Source: Verrucomicrobiaceae bacterium
GTDB lineage: Bacteria; Verrucomicrobiota; Verrucomicrobiia; Verrucomicrobiales; Akkermansiaceae
DNA length: 34,114 bases
NCBI GenBank assembly: GCA_027487435.1
Contig: JAIYDP010000453.1
Span: 1-34,114 of the forward strand
Direction of reading: 5' to 3'
Made by a program: the position numbers and the translations under genes. The notes beneath the pieces were generated by a model. It was given only the letters and a program-made list of their open reading frames with translations. It was not told the DNA's origin and ran no database searches. Positions 15,678 through 24,671 of the stretch are shown here, in pieces (the first letter of the stretch is position 1; each line of letters opens with the position of its first letter).

Positions 15678-17438
15678 GTGGCGCAAAGAATAAAGACTGC
15701 ATTGTCAGAACATCCACACGAAAAAGTGAAAACGATTGAACGAAACAATTCTCTACTAACGCAGAATCGTGCTGATTTGGGTAATTATCTGCCGATTGTA
15801 ATTTGCGCCCACATTGTTTTCGGTGCTTTCGCCCAGGCTCAAGAACCAGCAAACAATGGCTTGCAATCACCCCAGCAAAATGAGGGTGCCTCCGGTGAAG
15901 CGAAGGAGAATCAGCCAAAGGCTGACGAGGCTAAGCCTTTCAATCCAGATAATACTTTCGATCTGGTTACTCCTTTAGAAGGTCAGCCTAAGGGTGGTCA
16001 GCCGAACAATGGCGGGATAAAGCCGCTGATTACCCCCATTGCTCCAAACGCTCTGCCTCCTGTCGATGGTGCGCCGCAGATTGTCGATGGACAAGTCGTG
16101 CCTGGTAGCGATGGTCAATTGCCCGACCCCGCTAATCCGGAAAATACCGAAGAAAAACCGGCAGAAGGCGAGACCGAGGAAGATGCAGATTCCAGTTCTG
16201 AACAAGAACAGATTGTTTCCTCGTTCTCTGAAGAATTATTTTTTGCCCCTTCGGGAAATTCTTTCTCATCAACTCTAGCACCAACCCCCGACCTCGGTTC
16301 GAGCAATAGTTCGATTTCCGAGATGGCTGCTTTGATTAATCCTGAATTGCCCGCTGCCTATTCCAACAAGGGCCTAGCTTTCACTGCTGGTGTCACGCAA
16401 ATGTATGACACGAATCCCTTTCGCGTGCCAGAAGAGGTTAATCCTGGGGGTGATTGGATTACTTTAGCATCGATGTCGGCAGCGTATCGTCCCTTGAATC
16501 CTAGCCTATGGTCAGTTACTGCTTCCTACAGTGGTGGTTACAACTGGTTCCTAGATAATAAAGAATCCAACTCGGTATTTCAGAATGGTGGCGGAAGTTT
16601 GACTTATAATGGGGCGCGCCTAAGCTCAGTTTTTCGCGGTAATTTCACCATGTCAGAAGGGGCAAACCGTGACATTGGACTGGGACAAATGATTGAACAA
16701 TTCAACTTCGGTTTATCGAATAATACTCGATACTCCATCAGCCCAAAGACCTCAGTTGATGCATTGCTCTCTTTAGCGAGAAACGAATTTTCTGGAACTG
16801 TTTCTGATGTTTTCGAAGATCATGTTGCGAAAGTTTCGGGAATTTGGCATTATTCCCCTATCACAGATTTTGGCTTTGGCTTGCGTAGGACAGTTCAAAC
16901 AATTTCGAGTAGATCCGAACGAACTTCTCTAGGTCCAAGCTTTTCTGTGAATTACCGCTACTCCCAAAGGCTAAGTTTACGTAGCCAAGCCTCGTTAGAA
17001 TTTGCCACGATTAATACCGCGAATAATCTAGAAATTAGCAAATTAGGAGTAGATACATCAATTGGGGTTGAATATGTGCCAGCATCGCAATGGAAACTTA
17101 CCTTGGATCTACGTCGCAGTAACCAACCATTGCCTGGATCTGTTGCAACATTTCAATCGCTTACAGGATTGAAACTCGCCTGCACGAGACAAACTATGTC
17201 TTCTACAATTAGTTCTAGTGTCGGTTACGAGTTTGCGGATATGGATAACTATGGTGCTGCTGGAGTGACGAGTACATTCGAAAGAAAATTTTTGACATTG
17301 GATGCGACCTACACAAGAGCAGTCTATTTGGATCGTCTCTTCGGAACTTTGTTTGTTCGATATTCCGAACAGACAGGGAATTTCCCGCAGCTCTTCGAAG
17401 CCACACAGTATGGTCTTGGATTTACGCACGTTTTTTAG
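15678..17438 (+). CDS. Outer-membrane beta-barrel of EPS-export type (BBP2-like)
   Basis: 586 residues from a GTG at 15678. A hydrophobic stretch LPIVICAHIVFGAFAQA (about 38-54) looks like the signal peptide core, ending AQA/QE. The 37 residues before it are unusually long for a signal peptide, so a GTG at 15726 (MKTIERNN...) may be the true start. A Pro/Glu/Asn-rich low-complexity periplasmic part (about 55-195) follows. After that come alternating aromatic strands with turns, from GLAFTAGVTQMYDTNPF to the C-terminal Phe of FTHVF, typical of outer-membrane barrels. It resembles the putative barrel porins found in EPS operons. It is followed at 47 bp by the first OPX gene and probably supplies the outer-membrane pore for polymer export. 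Confidence 0.72.
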   Translation: MAQRIKTALSEHPHEKVKTIERNNSLLTQNRADLGNYLPIVICAHIVFGAFAQAQEPANNGLQSPQQNEGASGEAKENQPKADEAKPFNPDNTFDLVTPLEGQPKGGQPNNGGIKPLITPIAPNALPPVDGAPQIVDGQVVPGSDGQLPDPANPENTEEKPAEGETEEDADSSSEQEQIVSSFSEELFFAPSGNSFSSTLAPTPDLGSSNSSISEMAALINPELPAAYSNKGLAFTAGVTQMYDTNPFRVPEEVNPGGDWITLASMSAAYRPLNPSLWSVTASYSGGYNWFLDNKESNSVFQNGGGSLTYNGARLSSVFRGNFTMSEGANRDIGLGQMIEQFNFGLSNNTRYSISPKTSVDALLSLARNEFSGTVSDVFEDHVAKVSGIWHYSPITDFGFGLRRTVQTISSRSERTSLGPSFSVNYRYSQRLSLRSQASLEFATINTANNLEISKLGVDTSIGVEYVPASQWKLTLDLRRSNQPLPGSVATFQSLTGLKLACTRQTMSSTISSSVGYEFADMDNYGAAGVTSTFERKFLTLDATYTRAVYLDRLFGTLFVRYSEQTGNFPQLFEATQYGLGFTHVF

Positions 17439-17485
17439 TCTCATACAGTAAAATCACTTCAACCAGCCTTATCAGTAATAACTAT

Positions 17486-18322
17486 ATGAAAAGCATACAT
17501 ACTCTACAAAAACGGATACTAAATTTTGTTACCATGGCAATTCTATGTATCAGCAGTGCGACTCATTCATTTGCTCAAGACAACACCACGATTGTAAAAG
17601 CCAACGACATCATCCGAGTCGAAGTTTTCAACGAACCTCGTGTAAGCACACCTCAGGCAGTTGTCTCCAAAAGCGGAGAAGTTGGTTTACCTTTGCTTGG
17701 TCAAGTCAATTTGTTGAATCTCAATCTAGGCGAAGCATCAGAGAAAGTTCGAGCGCTCTATGAGCAGGATTGGCTAGTTGCACCGAAAGTTACTATCACC
17801 ATATTGAAGCAAGCCGAAGAATCAATCTCCATTTTGGGTTTCGTTCGTAGCCCAGGTCAATTGGTCATCCCCCCCAGCGGCCTCGATTTTTCAGCAGCTC
17901 TCGCTACGGCAGGCGGTTTATCTCTGGAGGCTGATGCTTCGAAAATTGAACTCAATCGAGCAGATGGCTCAAGATCCATTCACTCCTATAATGAAGTCAA
18001 TAACGGTTCAGCAGGAAAAATTAAGTTGAAAACAGGGGATCGCATTCTTGTCGGTCAGAATCCATTCGTAGGAAAATTTGTCACCATTGGTGGAAATGTC
18101 GGGAAGCAAGGTGTCGTTCCTTTTCCTCTTACCGGAAAACTTGATTTGGTAAGTGCTATTGCCTTCGTCGGTGGCCTCACCAACTTGGCTAACGGTAAAA
18201 TTGTTATAACGCGCGATGGAAAGACAATGGAAGTTGATTTCAATGATATTATCGAGAAAGGAGCGGAGCCTCCCATGCTTCAGCCAGGGGATAATATATT
18301 TGCGAAAATACGTAGACTCTAA
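17486..18322 (+). CDS. Polysaccharide export protein (OPX/Wza-type), first of tandem pair
   Basis: 278-residue periplasmic export protein. A signal peptide (1-30) ends near HSFA/Q and has no lipobox. Next comes the polysaccharide export domain, with DIIRVEVFNEPRVSTPQAVV and LPLLGQVNLLNLNLGEA (about 40-110). Two SLBB-like domains follow, opening ISILGFVRSPGQLVIPP and FVTIGGNVGKQGVVPFP, and the protein ends LQPGDNIFAKIRRL. There is no C-terminal amphipathic helix like the one that forms the outer-membrane pore of E. coli Wza, so it should need a partner barrel, perhaps the gene just upstream. No clear ribosome site precedes the ATG. It is strongly similar to the next gene (roughly 60% by eye). 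Confidence 0.9.
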   Translation: MKSIHTLQKRILNFVTMAILCISSATHSFAQDNTTIVKANDIIRVEVFNEPRVSTPQAVVSKSGEVGLPLLGQVNLLNLNLGEASEKVRALYEQDWLVAPKVTITILKQAEESISILGFVRSPGQLVIPPSGLDFSAALATAGGLSLEADASKIELNRADGSRSIHSYNEVNNGSAGKIKLKTGDRILVGQNPFVGKFVTIGGNVGKQGVVPFPLTGKLDLVSAIAFVGGLTNLANGKIVITRDGKTMEVDFNDIIEKGAEPPMLQPGDNIFAKIRRL

Positions 18323-18441
18323 GTGAATACTCATGCAAATACTAAAATAAAAGCAATTCGTTGAGTCTGCCTAGCAAGTTATCCGTTTTATCCACTCACT
18401 GTTGAGGAGTTCGTTATTACAGTTTCCATTACATCTCATAC

Positions 18442-19287
18442 ATGCAATTAATTATTAAAACCATGAATGTTCTAGAAGCGCGAATGAAGGATGTCGCAGT
18501 TCTCATACTAGTATTCATGTCTTTTATGACTCATGCGTTCGTATATGGTGTGGAAGCAACTATCAAAATAGATGACATCATCCGTGTGGATGTTATGAAT
18601 GAGCCACGCGTCAGCACGCCACAATCAGTTGTCTCAAAAAACGGAGATGTAGTTTTGCCTTTGCTTGGACAAGTCAACCTTAAAAACCTCACATTAGCGA
18701 CAGCGTCAGATAAAGTTCAAGCACTTTATCAGAAGGACTGGCTTACGGCACCAAAAGTAACCGTTACGATTTTGAAGCACTCTGAAGAATCGATCTTTGT
18801 TCTTGGATGCGTTCATCGCCCCGGTCAGATGCGAATACCTCCTGGTGGGTTGAATTTTTCTACGGCTCTTTCTACTGCAGGTGGCTTGAATCAAAATGCT
18901 GATGCTGCAAAAATTCAACTCATTCGTGCAGATGGCCAGAAAACATTGCATGTCGAGCATGACATCAATCACGGTGACTCAGGGAAAATCAAGCTACTTG
19001 ACGGAGATCGTATACTTGTGTCTAAGGAGCTTGTAGGCAATTTTGTTACATTCGGAGGATGTGTCACAAAGCCTGGTGTTATTCCTTTTCCTATTGACGA
19101 AAATTTTGATTTAGTGAGCGCTCTTGCTATCGTTGGTGGTCTTTCCTCTTTGGCTGACGGTAAAATTATCATAACAAGAAACGGGAAACCCCTTACCGTT
19201 GATTATAATAAAATCTTGGAGAAGGGGACTCAATCTCCACTGTTGGAGCCGGGAGACAACATTTTTGCGAAACCGCGCCATTTTTAA
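18442..19287 (+). CDS. Polysaccharide export protein (OPX/Wza-type), second of tandem pair
   Basis: 281-residue paralogue of the preceding gene with the same plan: signal peptide, export domain (DIIRVDVMNEPRVSTPQSVV, LPLLGQVNLKNLTLATA), and two SLBB-like parts (IFVLGCVHRPGQMRIPP, FVTFGGCVTKPGVIPFP), ending LEPGDNIFAKPRHF. It differs by having Cys in both SLBB openings where the first copy has Phe or Asn. In-frame ATGs at 18463 and 18484 follow the first; the latter gives a neater signal peptide (MKDVAVLILVFMSF). The 119 bp gap before it holds no gene. It may be specialised for a different step or polymer, or be a recent duplicate. Confidence 0.9.
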   Translation: MQLIIKTMNVLEARMKDVAVLILVFMSFMTHAFVYGVEATIKIDDIIRVDVMNEPRVSTPQSVVSKNGDVVLPLLGQVNLKNLTLATASDKVQALYQKDWLTAPKVTVTILKHSEESIFVLGCVHRPGQMRIPPGGLNFSTALSTAGGLNQNADAAKIQLIRADGQKTLHVEHDINHGDSGKIKLLDGDRILVSKELVGNFVTFGGCVTKPGVIPFPIDENFDLVSALAIVGGLSSLADGKIIITRNGKPLTVDYNKILEKGTQSPLLEPGDNIFAKPRHF

Positions 19288-19321
19288 CACATTACTTCCG
19301 ATCAATTATTAGATTTCCACT

Positions 19322-21538
19322 ATGAATAACAAAAAGACTCACAATCAAGCTGCTGAAGAAGAATTCGATGGTAGTGAAGATGGCTACGTGCAAGCTGGCT
19401 CTCGACGCCCCCCTACACAGAATTACCTGATTATGGCATTAATGTCCCGATGGTATTGGGTCGTATTACTGGCTATTTTAGGTTTTTTCGGTGGCCTGTA
19501 TTACTATGCTAAGTCTCCCAAATACTACTCGGCGGCAGCAGAATTGATTGTCATTCTGCCAGAGCGAAGTATCACAGGCACTGTCACAAATGCTCAAGAG
19601 TTCGACACCTCTACTGTTGAAGGTTTGAATACGATCGTCAATCGTATGGGTAGAAAGGGTTTGCTTTCTCGTGTTGCGGCAAGAAAGGATGTTATTGAGC
19701 TTCAAGAACTTGGTTCACCTCCCGCAGATTGGCGGCCAGACTGGTGGAAAAAGTGGACAGGAAGTTTTTCATCCGAAGCTGTAAAGGGTGCAGATGCCAA
19801 GGATATGCAACAAAATGCGATCATGTCCATTGTCGCTGATAGCATGTCTGTAAGCGTTGTTCCAAAAACACGCCTTCTTCAAATTGGGATCAATCATCAA
19901 AATGCTAAATGCGCCGAAGTATTGGCTAACGCGCTAGCTGTGGAATATGTCGCGGAGGCTACCCAAGCCATTCGAGAGACTGCAAAGAATCAGGGTAATG
20001 CCATGCAAATTAAGGCGGAAAATGATAGCAAAAAACTTTCTGAAGTTCATGGTGCTTTGGCGAACTATGCGCAAGCCATTCTGATTCAAAAAGAACTCGA
20101 GCAAGCCGAAAGAGTGCACGCTACCCTTGCGCTTCGCTACAAACCAAAGTATCCCGACATGGTCGAAGCGCGCGGAAACTTGGAAAACGCTCAGAAAAGG
20201 TTTATTTCTGAACTCAATTCCGCCATGTCTTCGCCGGTAGATGCCGATTACTGGAAAGCTACTTCACCAACCCTTGAGTCCAGTCGTGGTAATGCTGCAG
20301 AATATTTGAATGCCGTGCGGCAGGCGTTGACATCACGCATTGCCGTTTTGGAAGCGAATGCCAACAGTCTCCAAGCGATGATTCAATCGATGCTTTCGGG
20401 AAGTAGAACGAGTGACCCTAGTGCAGCTTCTGCAACAATAAAAGTAAACGAGCTTGCCTCAATGCCAGATATACAAACACAGCCTGTAAGAGCTAAAATA
20501 TTAGCGATTGGATGTGGTGCTGGTCTTGTGTTGGGTCTGATCGTGGCATTTCTTTTTGCAAAACTTGACAACACATTCCACAGCGTAGCTGAGCTAGAAG
20601 GTGACACAGAATGTGCTGTGCTTGCTGCAATTCCTTCCATCCCCCTCAATCACATCGAGGCAGTCGTCGCTCATGCCGCGAAGAAAGGGAAATCAGTGGA
20701 CGAAAATGAGCATCAGAAAAAATGGGAACCGCGTTTGATGTTCCGTCCTGCATTGAAAAAGACCAACTACTGCGAATCATTCCGGATTTTGCGCGCTTCA
20801 GTAACGCTTCTCGGTGATGAAAATCGTAGACGTGTGACGCTGATTACTAGTTCTCTTCCTGGCGAAGGTAAGTCAACTGTTTCAACCAATTTGGCACTTG
20901 CTACAGCTGCGCAAGGACGGAGGACGCTATTAATCGATTTCGACTTGCGTAAACCACGCCTGCATCAAGTTTTTGGTATTTCGGAAAAACCTCATGATTC
21001 CCTTGGTGCTTCAGAATGGTGTGCTGGAACAGCTACATTAGAAGAGTGTATAACGAAAGATGTTGGAGCCGAGAACCTGCATGTTGTTTTTTCTGGGAAA
21101 CGAGCCGCAGATCCAGGCGAGCTTCTCGATCCAGAGCGCATCCGCGAGCTCCTTGATGATGTTCGTGACAAATATGATTCTGTCATCATTGACTCTGCTC
21201 CCCTTCTTGCAGTTCCTGACACTCGTCTCATCGCTCCTGTTGTTGACAATCTTTGCTTGGTAGTTCGCTCGAACTGGGTTCCTAAGGGGGCGGTTTTGCG
21301 GTCACTTGATTTACTGGAATCCTATGGAACACGCCCATCTGGTTTGATTTTCAACGGACATGCTGAAACGCGCAAAAGGATCAATCAAAATTACTCTTAC
21401 GGAAGCTACCGTATCAGCCGCTTTGGTAAGGCGTATCAATATGGTTATGGATCCTATGGTTCCTATGGCTCATACGGCGCTGAGGATGACGACGATGATC
21501 TTGATACGCCTTCGAAGAACAAGAAAAAGCGGAAATAA
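19322..21538 (+). CDS. Wzc-type polysaccharide co-polymerase and tyrosine autokinase
   Basis: 738-residue inner-membrane BY-kinase controlling EPS chain length and export. Wzz-like N-terminal domain with a first membrane segment (about 41-62, WVVLLAILGFFGGLYYYA), a coiled-coil-like periplasmic part (about 215-300), and a second membrane segment (about 392-412). The cytoplasmic kinase has Walker A SSLPGEGKST (510-519), Walker A' LLIDFDLRKPRLH and Walker B VIIDSAPLL. The tail holds a tyrosine cluster with GSYGSYGSYG, then five Asp and a Lys/Arg end; the tyrosines are the expected autophosphorylation sites. It follows the second OPX gene by 34 bp. The LMW phosphatase at 27059 could reverse the phosphorylation. 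Confidence 0.93.
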   Translation: MNNKKTHNQAAEEEFDGSEDGYVQAGSRRPPTQNYLIMALMSRWYWVVLLAILGFFGGLYYYAKSPKYYSAAAELIVILPERSITGTVTNAQEFDTSTVEGLNTIVNRMGRKGLLSRVAARKDVIELQELGSPPADWRPDWWKKWTGSFSSEAVKGADAKDMQQNAIMSIVADSMSVSVVPKTRLLQIGINHQNAKCAEVLANALAVEYVAEATQAIRETAKNQGNAMQIKAENDSKKLSEVHGALANYAQAILIQKELEQAERVHATLALRYKPKYPDMVEARGNLENAQKRFISELNSAMSSPVDADYWKATSPTLESSRGNAAEYLNAVRQALTSRIAVLEANANSLQAMIQSMLSGSRTSDPSAASATIKVNELASMPDIQTQPVRAKILAIGCGAGLVLGLIVAFLFAKLDNTFHSVAELEGDTECAVLAAIPSIPLNHIEAVVAHAAKKGKSVDENEHQKKWEPRLMFRPALKKTNYCESFRILRASVTLLGDENRRRVTLITSSLPGEGKSTVSTNLALATAAQGRRTLLIDFDLRKPRLHQVFGISEKPHDSLGASEWCAGTATLEECITKDVGAENLHVVFSGKRAADPGELLDPERIRELLDDVRDKYDSVIIDSAPLLAVPDTRLIAPVVDNLCLVVRSNWVPKGAVLRSLDLLESYGTRPSGLIFNGHAETRKRINQNYSYGSYRISRFGKAYQYGYGSYGSYGSYGAEDDDDDLDTPSKNKKKRK

Positions 21539-21697
21539 TTGTGCTGTTTTGCTCGAAAGAGCAGCATGTTTCCTAATTCCTTTACGGAGATTTCTTGCAG
21601 ACTATCAGAGGAATGTGGATGACTCATCGAGAAGAAACTTTCATGCTATTTTTCTATCCTAGAGAATCGGCTCAATGTTGAAAACGAATCACTGCCT

Positions 21698-22387
21698 ATG
21701 TGGAAACTCCGTCTTGCAACAATCCTAATTGGACTATTGACCACAGAATTGCTGGCTTGGTGGTGGATGAATCCACGTGAAGATCAAAAAGAAGTGCGTC
21801 TTCTGGATTGGAATCCTGTAAATCTCGGGATTGATGCTCCTCCCAAACCATCTACTGGGCCAACATCGACCATCACTTGGCAACCAGAGATGGTTCAAAA
21901 GTATCGCGACAGTCTAAATTGCTCCAATGGTTCCATCTGCGAGATCAAGAGAGACAATGGCGCAACGCTGCATGCGGCTTTGTTCTCTTGGGACAATTCT
22001 TCTTCAGTAACTGCGATCGAGGCGTTTCGTCACCACCCCGAAGATTGCCTAGGCTCGATCGGGATGAAGCTATTGCAGCACTACCCCGCAAAAATCTTTC
22101 AGGTAGAAGACCAAGAATTGCATTTCAATCATTCCGCATTTCGTGATCAGGAAGGCATTACAGTTCATTCATTCAAAGCAACATGGTTTGCTGGGAAAAC
22201 CCAGTCGTTCGTCACTGGCATAAGTCAAAATGATCATTGGCGTGAACAAAGGACTACTGCGGCATTGTCTCGTTTTCGTCCTAAGCATGCGCGCGTGGTT
22301 CAGGGAGCTGTGCGCTCCATTCATGATCCCGAGAAGGCGTGGAAATTCTTCGAGCAGTCTGTTTTGCACTCCCTAGTTTTAAAGTAG
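21698..22387 (+). CDS. EpsI-like exosortase-associated protein (DUF3485-like)
   Basis: 229 residues. One N-terminal membrane anchor or signal segment (about 5-22), then a soluble domain. The block HHPEDCLGSIGM (about 111-122) matches the H-x-PE-x-CL pattern typical of EpsI/DUF3485 proteins, which occur with exosortases and EPS genes or as the C-terminal part of exosortases. The biochemical role of the family is not settled. It lies 159 bp after the kinase gene on the same strand and is the last gene before a non-coding gap. No exosortase or PEP-CTERM substrate is seen in the window. The family call rests on this motif, size and context. Confidence 0.55.
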   Translation: MWKLRLATILIGLLTTELLAWWWMNPREDQKEVRLLDWNPVNLGIDAPPKPSTGPTSTITWQPEMVQKYRDSLNCSNGSICEIKRDNGATLHAALFSWDNSSSVTAIEAFRHHPEDCLGSIGMKLLQHYPAKIFQVEDQELHFNHSAFRDQEGITVHSFKATWFAGKTQSFVTGISQNDHWREQRTTAALSRFRPKHARVVQGAVRSIHDPEKAWKFFEQSVLHSLVLK

Positions 22388-22470
22388 CTCTCGATTTTCG
22401 TTCCATATCCGAATATTGGATCACTCAGATTACTGATTTGCTGGTTCTTCCACCTGGCACAGCCATTTAT

Positions 22471-22520
22471 CCCGAAATCCGAAGTATAGCGCCGCCATTT
22501 GCTGCCATCATTTGCCGCGC
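22471..22520. repeat. Dispersed palindromic element, copy 2 (partial)
   Basis: Starts CCCGAAATCCGAAGTATAGC and continues through GCCGCCATT and GCCATCATTTG, matching the copy at 24672 over about 50 bp. The right-hand palindrome arm is not recognisable, so it is truncated or decayed. It lies 83 bp after the EpsI-like gene. The rest of the 22388-22670 gap shows no gene. Confidence 0.6.
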
Positions 22521-22670
22521 AAGACATTTCAGACCTTGGGGCAGTATCTTATGATACAGCCCGCTGCAGTCATGAAACGCCTTGCACATCAAAGCCGAGT
22601 AGCGACTTTCTGGCACCTAGCATCGAGACAACTGAAAGAAATTCAATTTTTCTGAGTAATTGGTATTTCT

Positions 22671-23786
22671 ATGAGAACATTTGCTCAATCGTTAACCTCT
22701 GTGTGCGGTATCGCACTACTCGCCACTTCGCTGCTGAAAGCCGCTGATTTACCAGATCCGGATGGAAAGCCTGCGGATATGACCAAGCCTGTTAAGGTTT
22801 TCCTCATCATGGGGCAATCCAATACTCTAGAAATGGGCAAGGTCCAAGGACTCGATAAAGAAGACACCCTCGAAAGTGCGGTAAAACAGAAAAATCTTTA
22901 TCCTTTTCTAGTCGATGAAGCAGGGAAGTGGACCATTCGTCAAGACGTGCGCAACGTCTCTGTCATGCAAAAAGGTGATAGCATGAATGTTTATCGCAAC
23001 GATTGGTTGACCATCAGCGGTAACAAAATTGGTATTGAAATCGGTATTGGTCACCAGCTTGGCAATACTATCAGCGAACCTGTGATGTTGCTTAAAAGCT
23101 CCATCGGCAATCGCGGCCTTGGTTGGGATCTGCTTCCTCCAGGTAGTGAGCGGTATCTCGCGGAAATCGTCGATAAGAACAAAAAAACTACCACCAAAGT
23201 GGTTGCTGGCTACAAGGAAAAGCCTGATATGTGGGATGCCGATCCAGCAAAAGGTGTGGCTACCGAGCCACCCGTATGGCTGGACAAAAATGGCAAGCCT
23301 ATCAATTGGTATGCCGGCAAACAGTATGATGACGACACTTCCAATGCCAAAAAAATTCTTGCTGATTTAGCGAAATATTATCCTGAGGCTACAAAATTTG
23401 AAGTCGCTGGTATTTTTTGGTGGCAGGGCGAAAAGGACGCAGGCAGTGCTGCGCACGCTGGTCGCTACGAGAAAAACCTTGTCCAGCTCATCAAGCAATT
23501 GCGCAAGGATTTCGACTCGCCGAATGCCAAGTTTGTGATGGGGACAATCGGCGAAGTGACAAAAGGAAGCACTGGTACAAGTGGTCAAATTCTCGATGCC
23601 ATGTTCGCTGTCGATGGTGATTCAGGCAAGTACCCTGAATTCAAAGGCAGTGTAGCCACTGTTTACACCAATCCTATGTCCAACGGCGGTAGCGGCAATG
23701 GCCATTACAGTGGCAATGCCAAAACCTACATGGATGTCGGACTCGCTATGGGCGAAGCGATGAATAAGCTCCTACAAGCCAAATAG
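22671..23786 (+). CDS. Secreted SASA-type carbohydrate acetylesterase
   Basis: 371 residues with a signal peptide ending near LLKA/AD (about 1-25). The sialate O-acetylesterase/CE6-like (SASA) fold is shown by LIMGQSNTLEMG with nucleophile Ser50, FWWQGEKDAG (about 250) and GNGHYSGNAKTYMDVG with the expected catalytic His345. Family members remove acetyl groups from sialic acids or plant polysaccharides in the periplasm or outside the cell. The substrate here is unknown; given the EPS cluster just upstream it could also edit the cell's own polymer. No ribosome site is evident before the ATG. It is closed by a strong terminator at 23845. Confidence 0.85.
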   Translation: MRTFAQSLTSVCGIALLATSLLKAADLPDPDGKPADMTKPVKVFLIMGQSNTLEMGKVQGLDKEDTLESAVKQKNLYPFLVDEAGKWTIRQDVRNVSVMQKGDSMNVYRNDWLTISGNKIGIEIGIGHQLGNTISEPVMLLKSSIGNRGLGWDLLPPGSERYLAEIVDKNKKTTTKVVAGYKEKPDMWDADPAKGVATEPPVWLDKNGKPINWYAGKQYDDDTSNAKKILADLAKYYPEATKFEVAGIFWWQGEKDAGSAAHAGRYEKNLVQLIKQLRKDFDSPNAKFVMGTIGEVTKGSTGTSGQILDAMFAVDGDSGKYPEFKGSVATVYTNPMSNGGSGNGHYSGNAKTYMDVGLAMGEAMNKLLQAK

Positions 23787-23844
23787 CATGGCGTTGTTTT
23801 CACATGCCTAGCTGCTAGACCCGTTTTCGAGACGGTTGGCAAAG

Positions 23845-23877
23845 AAAAAACGTGGGCGTTACAACCCACGTTTTTTT
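23845..23877 (+). terminator. Strong rho-independent terminator
   Basis: CGTGGG at 23851-23856 pairs with CCCACG at 23865-23870 across an 8-nt loop. The stem is extended by A6 (23845-23850) against T7 (23871-23877), so it could work on both strands. It ends the SASA esterase transcript. Confidence 0.9.
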
Positions 23878-23989
23878 ATGCCATTGCATGCCATCTCGAC
23901 CTTTGTAAGGCTATGCGTAAGTCAGAATCAAATTTTACGTGCCAGGAAGAATTTCGATAGATTTTCGCTATCTTCGCGTAATCGGATTG

Positions 23990-24670
23990 ATGAAACCACT
24001 CCTAAGTATTTTCTTTCTTACCTCGATCTCGCTAGCGTTTGGCGAGGAGAGGATTGCGCTTTTCAATGGCAAAGACTTATCAGGATGGACTGTGGATGTT
24101 CCCAATGCCGATGGCGACCCCTCGCATCCGCCAGTTTTTATTGTGCGCGAGGGCAAGCTGGTGAGTTTGGGTAAACCTGGGGGGCATTTGATTACCAAGG
24201 ATTCATTTTCTGACTACAAACTGATTGTTGAATATCGCTTCGCTAATGAGGCAGGCAATTGTGGTGTGCTTGTTCATGCCTCTACGCCTCGCGTGTTGTA
24301 CCAAATGTTTCCGCAATCGATCGAGGTTCAGATGATGCATCAACAAGCCGGCGACTTCTGGTGCATTCATGAAGATATCCACGTGCCAGATATGGAAAAA
24401 CGCCGGCCCAAGCAAAATCCAGCCCAAGCATTTGGTGGCAAAAAAAGCGACGCTCGCCGAATCATCAATCTTACCGATGGATCCGAAAAGCCCTTAGGCG
24501 ACTGGAATACCATGGAAATTGAATGCAAGGGCGATGAAGTCATTGTTCACGTGAATGGCGCTCTTGTGAACCATGGCAGCAAATGTACAGCCAAAGAGGG
24601 CAAAATCGCGCTGCAGGCCGAGGGCGTGGAGGTAGAGTTTCGCAAAGTGGAGTTGAAAAAACTCAAATAA
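23990..24670 (+). CDS. Secreted DUF1080 (3-keto-disaccharide hydrolase family) protein
   Basis: 226 residues from the ATG at 23990 (an upstream GTG at 23939 is open but spoils the signal peptide). Signal peptide about 1-17, ending AFG/EER. The body is one DUF1080 domain: IALFNGKDLSGWTVDV, then GGHLITKDSFSDYKLIVEYRF split by short loops, GVLVHAS, QSIEVQM, DWNTMEIECKGDEVIVHVNG and the final KIALQAEGVEVEFRKVELK. The fold is concanavalin-like; characterised relatives cleave 3-keto-glycosides, and many copies are typical of Planctomycetes and Verrucomicrobia. It lies 2 bp before a dispersed palindrome and converges on the TonB receptor gene. The sugar substrate is not known. Confidence 0.88.
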   Translation: MKPLLSIFFLTSISLAFGEERIALFNGKDLSGWTVDVPNADGDPSHPPVFIVREGKLVSLGKPGGHLITKDSFSDYKLIVEYRFANEAGNCGVLVHASTPRVLYQMFPQSIEVQMMHQQAGDFWCIHEDIHVPDMEKRRPKQNPAQAFGGKKSDARRIINLTDGSEKPLGDWNTMEIECKGDEVIVHVNGALVNHGSKCTAKEGKIALQAEGVEVEFRKVELKKLK

Positions 24671-24671
24671 T

